64,000 bases of DNA, from the NCBI GenBank assembly GCA_900473045.1, contig UCKS01000016.1, positions 100,480 to 164,479 on the forward strand, in the 5' to 3' direction. Each line of letters opens with the position of its first letter. The first letter of the stretch is position 1. The stretch is from Hyphomicrobiales bacterium (lineage in GTDB: Bacteria; Pseudomonadota; Alphaproteobacteria; Rhizobiales; Rhizobiaceae). The notes below the pieces were generated by a model that did no database searches, was not told the DNA's origin, and was given only the letters and a program-made list of their open reading frames with translations. Below, piece after piece: positions 60,836 to 64,000 of this stretch. A program made the translations under genes and the position numbers.

Positions 60836-61869
60836 GGAATGGGGTTCTCTTTCAACCAGTCGGCAAGAGAGGGATAGATCCGGCCGTTTCGAGCCGGTGT
60901 GGCGGGTGCCATGCAGAGCGCGTTCAACACCGCCTCCTGCGTTGTTTCGGCGGCGGCACGGAAGGCGATGTCGATATGATCATCGGCAAGCCGCTCCTGT
61001 GTCGCGAACGGTGTTGCCGGGTCGTGCTCGACCGGATCTGCGGTGGTGAAACAGAGGACGACATCGCCGCTACCATGCCCCCAGAAGGCACCGAGCCGGG
61101 CAAGCCCTGCCCCGCCGCGTCGCGCGACGCGTTGCAACTGGCGATCGGAGAGCGGCAGGTCCGTTGCCATGATAACGATAACCGAGCCACGCTCGGGATT
61201 GGATGGTGCGCGCGGATCAGGACGGCGGCCGTCTGGCAGGACAAGATCACCTGCTGCGCCGAAATTGGCAAGCACCAGCGTGCCGAGCGTGAAATCGCGC
61301 TTACCGATATAAAGGCGCCGCGAGGCTGTGCCGATACCGGCCTTGAAACCGAAGGCGGTCATGCCCGAACCGGCACCGACCGCGCCCTGTTCCACCGGCC
61401 GTGTGCTGGCAGCCTTGATTGCCGCCTCGGCATCGGCTGATGTCACCGCCAATGCCTGGATATCATTGATGCTGCCGTCGTTACATTCGCAGACCAGCGC
61501 ATTGACCGTCGAGGTTTTTCGTCCGATGGCCGGATTGGCCGCGATAGCACGGCGGATCAGCACTTCGGTGCAGGCCGCAACGCCGAACGTATTTGTCAGC
61601 AGGATCGGTGTCTCGATCGTCCCGAGTTCGGCAACCTGCATCAGACCGGCCGATTTGCCAAAGCCGTTGATGACCTCGACCGCCGCGCGTGGCTTGACGC
61701 GGAAAATGTCGCCCGTGTGAGGCGCGATGGCCGTTACTCCGGTGAAAAGCCCGTCGCCGCGCAAGGAGCGATGGCCAACCGAAACGCCGGCGACGTCGGT
61801 AATGGCATTGCCCGACCCTGGCTCCAGTCTACCGTGCGGGATCAGTCCCAGTTCGCGTGCCGTCTTCAT
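60832..61869 (-). CDS. DmpA/BapA-like aminopeptidase (P1 family, S58)
   Basis: A 345-residue N-terminal-nucleophile peptidase. The start LEPGSGNAITDVAGVSVGHR is diagnostic for DmpA-like proteins. VCECNDGSINDIQALAV is the conserved central block. Self-cleavage is expected between G228 and S229 in NPERGSVIVIMATDL, making S229 the nucleophile. DmpA acts as both L-aminopeptidase and D-amidase/esterase, so it complements the M55 enzyme on mixed L/D peptides or amides. A 27-bp gap separates it from the transaminase gene. Confidence 0.9.
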   Translation of the reverse strand: MKTARELGLIPHGRLEPGSGNAITDVAGVSVGHRSLRGDGLFTGVTAIAPHTGDIFRVKPRAAVEVINGFGKSAGLMQVAELGTIETPILLTNTFGVAACTEVLIRRAIAANPAIGRKTSTVNALVCECNDGSINDIQALAVTSADAEAAIKAASTRPVEQGAVGAGSGMTAFGFKAGIGTASRRLYIGKRDFTLGTLVLANFGAAGDLVLPDGRRPDPRAPSNPERGSVIVIMATDLPLSDRQLQRVARRGGAGLARLGAFWGHGSGDVVLCFTTADPVEHDPATPFATQERLADDHIDIAFRAAAETTQEAVLNALCMAPATPARNGRIYPSLADWLKENPIP

Positions 61870-61896
61870 GTCATCCCTCCTGCCATCCCGCCGTTC

Positions 61897-62748
61897 CTAG
61901 ACCGGAACGCCGGCTGCTTCCAGATAGAGGGCCTGGAGTTTTCGGGTCATCGGGCCGGGCTTGCCGTCTCCAATCACACGGTCACCGATGCGCACGACAG
62001 GCATGACCAGGCTCGAGGCGGAAGTCTGGAAGGCCTCCGCAGAACCTTGCGCTTCCTGCGGCGTGAAGGCGCGCTCCTCGATTTGCAGTCCCTCTGCAGC
62101 ACAGAGCCGCGCTAGGGCACGCTGCGTACAGCCCGGCAATGTCGCCGGCGAGGCGGAACGGGTCAGAATGCGTCCGTCCGCTGTAATGACGTGAGCCGTC
62201 GATGACGCCCCTTCCGTCACCAGCTCGCTTTCTACCATCCAGACATCGTCGAAACCGGAGCCACGCGCTGCCTGCTTCGCCATGACCTGACCAAGCAGCA
62301 TCGTCGTCTTGATGTCCCGCCGTTGCCAGCGTGGATCGGCGACCAGATCGACCGCGATGCCGTGTTGCTGCGCCTTCGTCCCGGTCAACGTTTTTGCCTG
62401 CGTGAAACCGATAAGGCACGGTAGCAGCGCATCGGAATAGAAAAAATCGCGATCCGCCTCACCGCGCGAGACCTGCAGATAGACAGTGCCATCCTGCAAG
62501 ACGTTGCGCGCAATCAGTTCTGCCTGGACGTTGGCAATTTCCGCGCGGGAGAAAGCCAGCGGAATGGCGAGCTCCTTTAGCGAACGTTCCAGACGGTCGA
62601 GATGCAGATCGTAATCGATCATCCGCCCGCCGATCACCGCCGTCACTTCGTAGACGGAATCGCCGAACAGAAAGCCGCGATCAAAGAGCCCGATACGGGC
62701 CTCTTCCTCCGGTACGAATTGACCGTGCACATAGACGATCCTGCCCAT
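61897..62748 (-). CDS. D-amino-acid transaminase (fold-type IV PLP)
   Basis: A 283-residue fold-IV PLP transaminase of the D-alanine aminotransferase type. MGRIVYVHGQFVPEEEARIG and DRGFLFGDSVYEV match the DAT N-terminus. The PLP lysine is K147 in WQRRDIKTTMLL, and VESELVTEGASSTAHVI carries the conserved glutamate. ATG at 62746-62748 is preceded by GAGGAACAG. It would convert D-amino acids freed by the downstream peptidases into 2-keto acids plus D-glutamate. First gene of the operon; the shared 39-bp element lies about 60-100 bp upstream. Confidence 0.9.
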   Translation of the reverse strand: MGRIVYVHGQFVPEEEARIGLFDRGFLFGDSVYEVTAVIGGRMIDYDLHLDRLERSLKELAIPLAFSRAEIANVQAELIARNVLQDGTVYLQVSRGEADRDFFYSDALLPCLIGFTQAKTLTGTKAQQHGIAVDLVADPRWQRRDIKTTMLLGQVMAKQAARGSGFDDVWMVESELVTEGASSTAHVITADGRILTRSASPATLPGCTQRALARLCAAEGLQIEERAFTPQEAQGSAEAFQTSASSLVMPVVRIGDRVIGDGKPGPMTRKLQALYLEAAGVPV

Positions 62749-62808
62749 CTGTTCCTCATGCTGCGCCAGTAATCTTAGCCCGGAACATAGGAACGATTTG
62801 CGGTCGCT

Positions 62809-62847
62809 GACCAATTCAATTTGGGCAGCATCTCATGCAAAATTAGC
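62809..62847. promoter_or_regulatory. Shared 39-bp element, copy B (upstream of the D-transaminase operon)
   Basis: An ungapped partner of copy A (58989-59027): 30 of 39 bases agree, including CCAATTC at the left and CATGC-AAAT at the right. It lies in the promoter region of the minus-strand transaminase operon. Two copies in front of two operons of the same cluster fit control by one regulator, most simply the LysR at 59093. Confidence 0.65.
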
Positions 62848-63127
62848 CTAGGGCTTTATGTTTCAACAAGTTGGCGCAATCCGGAGCACTCGGCACAGCA
62901 GATCCCGCGCGGCGGCCAGCAGCCAAGCGTCAGCCCGACGATGTGCCCCTCGCTGCCGCGAATGGCCTGCAAGGTCCAATTTCCCGGCGCCGGCGCGTCC
63001 ATGGAGCGGCGCGTGGCAACGACCCAGAGATCTGGCCCCGCCTGCTGGATGATCTCGGGGTGCGGCCGCAAAAGCCCTTCCGCCCAGGAGATAGGCGCCG
63101 CCGTCCCGGCATTCGATAACGCCATCC

Positions 63128-63205
63128 GCCTCGAGTTCCGTCGAGCGATAGCAAACACACACTGCTCGCTTCCAAAGAAACATCAATTCCGGCAAAGTAC
63201 TCCAT
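63128..63205 (-). mobile_element. IS110-family transposase, N-terminal remnant
   Basis: On the minus strand from ATG 63203-63205 the product begins MEYFAGIDVSLEASSVCLL, the N-terminus of IS110-family transposases with the first catalytic Asp (GIDVS). After about 25 residues the similarity ends and the frame degenerates (many Arg, no DEDD motifs). The rest of the element is absent. It marks an old insertion or deletion at the edge of cluster 2. Confidence 0.7.
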
Positions 63206-63600
63206 GGCTGTTTCTCGCTCGATGTTTGGGGCCGACCAGCTCGAACCCCGTCTCAACATCGTCATTCTTAGGGACAGCCACCAATCTGGCTACATTCTCG
63301 GAAGCGTGGGCACCCAGTACTGCGCATCGTGTCCTTGCTCCCATCTATCCGCTGCGAGATAACGCGAAGAAAGGCAAAAGGATGCATGGGGCGTTGCCAC
63401 GCCCTCACTCGTCGAGACGATAAATAGTAACCGTCAATCGCCTGGCGGGAAGACGCGTTAGTCATCTGCAGGCTAGCCATGAGGCCGCCGTAAGGGAGGT
63501 GCGCAACAACCAGTCCGTGTCGGCTGAGCGCCGCGAGAACACTGAGAACACTGCCGCTACAGATTTTGACCTGAGACGCTGTGACGACGTGCGCGTCAGG
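63206..63600. other. Non-coding, decayed stretch between transposon and regulator remnants
   Basis: No convincing gene in about 395 bases. Open frames on both strands are short, Arg/Ser-rich and match no family that I recognise. The outer end of the IS110-like element is presumably near 63230-63290. The region is best seen as debris between two broken genes. Confidence 0.4.
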
Positions 63601-64000
63601 GTCGATGAATATTCTTCCAGCATCGGGAACAAGAGGCTACGCACGTCGCTTTCCTGCCGTGAAACTGGACGCAAACCCTATTTTTACCTGCGACGGAAAG
63701 ATATGGACATCAGCTGGGGTTACCGCTGGGATCGATCTTACGCTCGCCCTTGTCGCGATAGACGTCGGCGCGGATGTTGCGCTTTCCGTCGCCCGGGAGC
63801 TTGTGGTTTTTCTAAAACGTCCCGACGGCCAGTCCCAGTTCAGCACTCATCTCATCGCCCAGAAAACCCCGATAAAGACCGCTCAGGAATTATCAGCGAC
63901 CATCGATTGTCCGACCTGTCCATCCCGGCGCTCGCGGGTCATGTCGGCGTGAGCGTGCGCAGTTTCGCCCGAGCATTCCAGCAGGAGGTACAAATGACGC
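63601..64000 (+). pseudogene. GlxA/AraC-family transcriptional regulator, broken (runs off the right edge)
   Basis: The plus strand at about 63645-63850 reads RRFPAVKLDANPIFTCDGKI, WTSAGVTAGIDLTLALV and ELVVFLKRPDGQSQFSTHL. This is the end of the DJ-1/PfpI-like domain of GlxA-type AraC regulators. That frame then runs out of similarity and stops at 63952. From about 63877 the next frame gives LSDLSIPALAGHVGVSVRSF then ARAFQQEVQMT, the start of the AraC helix-turn-helix, to the window edge. A frameshift near 63855-63880 therefore separates the domains. The first half of the sensor domain (before 63640) is also missing, so this is a pseudogene. Confidence 0.75.

Noticed and set aside
62856..63158. 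A minus-strand frame with a protein-like tail (GNWTLQAIRGSEGHIVGLTL).
   Set aside because: It could be the end of an unknown gene, but it overlaps the transposase remnant region in another frame, has no clear start and no family that I can name.
1..64000. tRNA or rRNA genes, CRISPR arrays, replication origin, prophage or conjugation genes.
   Set aside because: None seen: no regularly spaced direct repeats, no repABC or dnaA-box clusters, no cloverleaf candidates in the intergenic regions.

Overview
The window reads as part of a secondary replicon (chromid, megaplasmid or linear chromosome) of a Rhizobiaceae-type alphaproteobacterium (Rhizobium, Agrobacterium or Ensifer). This is inferred from the GC-rich codon use, the very high density of ABC importers with their own LacI or LysR regulators, the ugpBAEC order, and the absence of housekeeping, rRNA or tRNA genes. 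It is a catabolic accessory region: nearly every operon is one uptake system plus the enzymes that use the substrate.

Layout. (1) 1-5091: a ribose/AI-2-type sugar importer (two permeases, ATPase, binding protein) on the minus strand, divergent from a LacI-type regulator, with twin operators between them. (2) 5422-8270: a frameshifted quinone-oxidoreductase gene, a short-chain dehydrogenase and a GcvA-like LysR regulator. (3) 8459-9206: a scar where a subtilase fragment meets a glycerate-kinase fragment. (4) 9588-13763: ugpBAEC for glycerol-3-phosphate uptake. (5) 13879-22416: a CUT1-type polyol/ketose importer operon (binding protein, two permeases, a 62-residue membrane protein, two ATPases) ending in a fused DhaK-DhaL ketose kinase, divergent from a LacI regulator with two palindromic operators. 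(6) 22451-29096: an organosulfur operon (DszA-like monooxygenase, two SfnB/DszC-like flavoproteins, MetNIQ-type importer). (7) 29513-32516: a large Prc-type protease and a J-domain protein. (8) 32592-44609: first D-peptide cluster (M55 D-aminopeptidase, alpha-oxoamine-synthase-like PLP enzyme, beta-lactamase-fold hydrolase, Dpp-type importer, LysR, D-threonine-aldolase-like enzyme). (9) 44659-51517: LacI regulator, GatZ/KbaZ-like protein, PfkB kinase and a ribose-type importer, probably for tagatose or a related sugar. (10) 51902-62748: second D-peptide cluster (Dpp-type importer, YtcJ-like amidohydrolase, LysR, M55 D-aminopeptidase, DmpA-like aminopeptidase, D-amino-acid transaminase). (11) 62749-64000: decayed DNA with an IS110-like transposase start and a frameshifted GlxA/AraC-type regulator running off the right edge.

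Themes. The two D-peptide clusters share four paralogous parts (importer, M55 peptidase, HypT-like LysR, D-amino-acid PLP enzyme) but carry different accessory hydrolases. They look like two parallel routes for D-amino-acid-containing peptides such as peptidoglycan fragments or microbial peptides. In the second, a 39-bp near-repeat precedes both minus-strand transcription units and is a good candidate for the LysR operator. Each of the seven binding-protein genes is followed at once by an inverted repeat before the next gene of its operon. This recurring arrangement probably keeps binding-protein mRNA more abundant than permease or ATPase mRNA.
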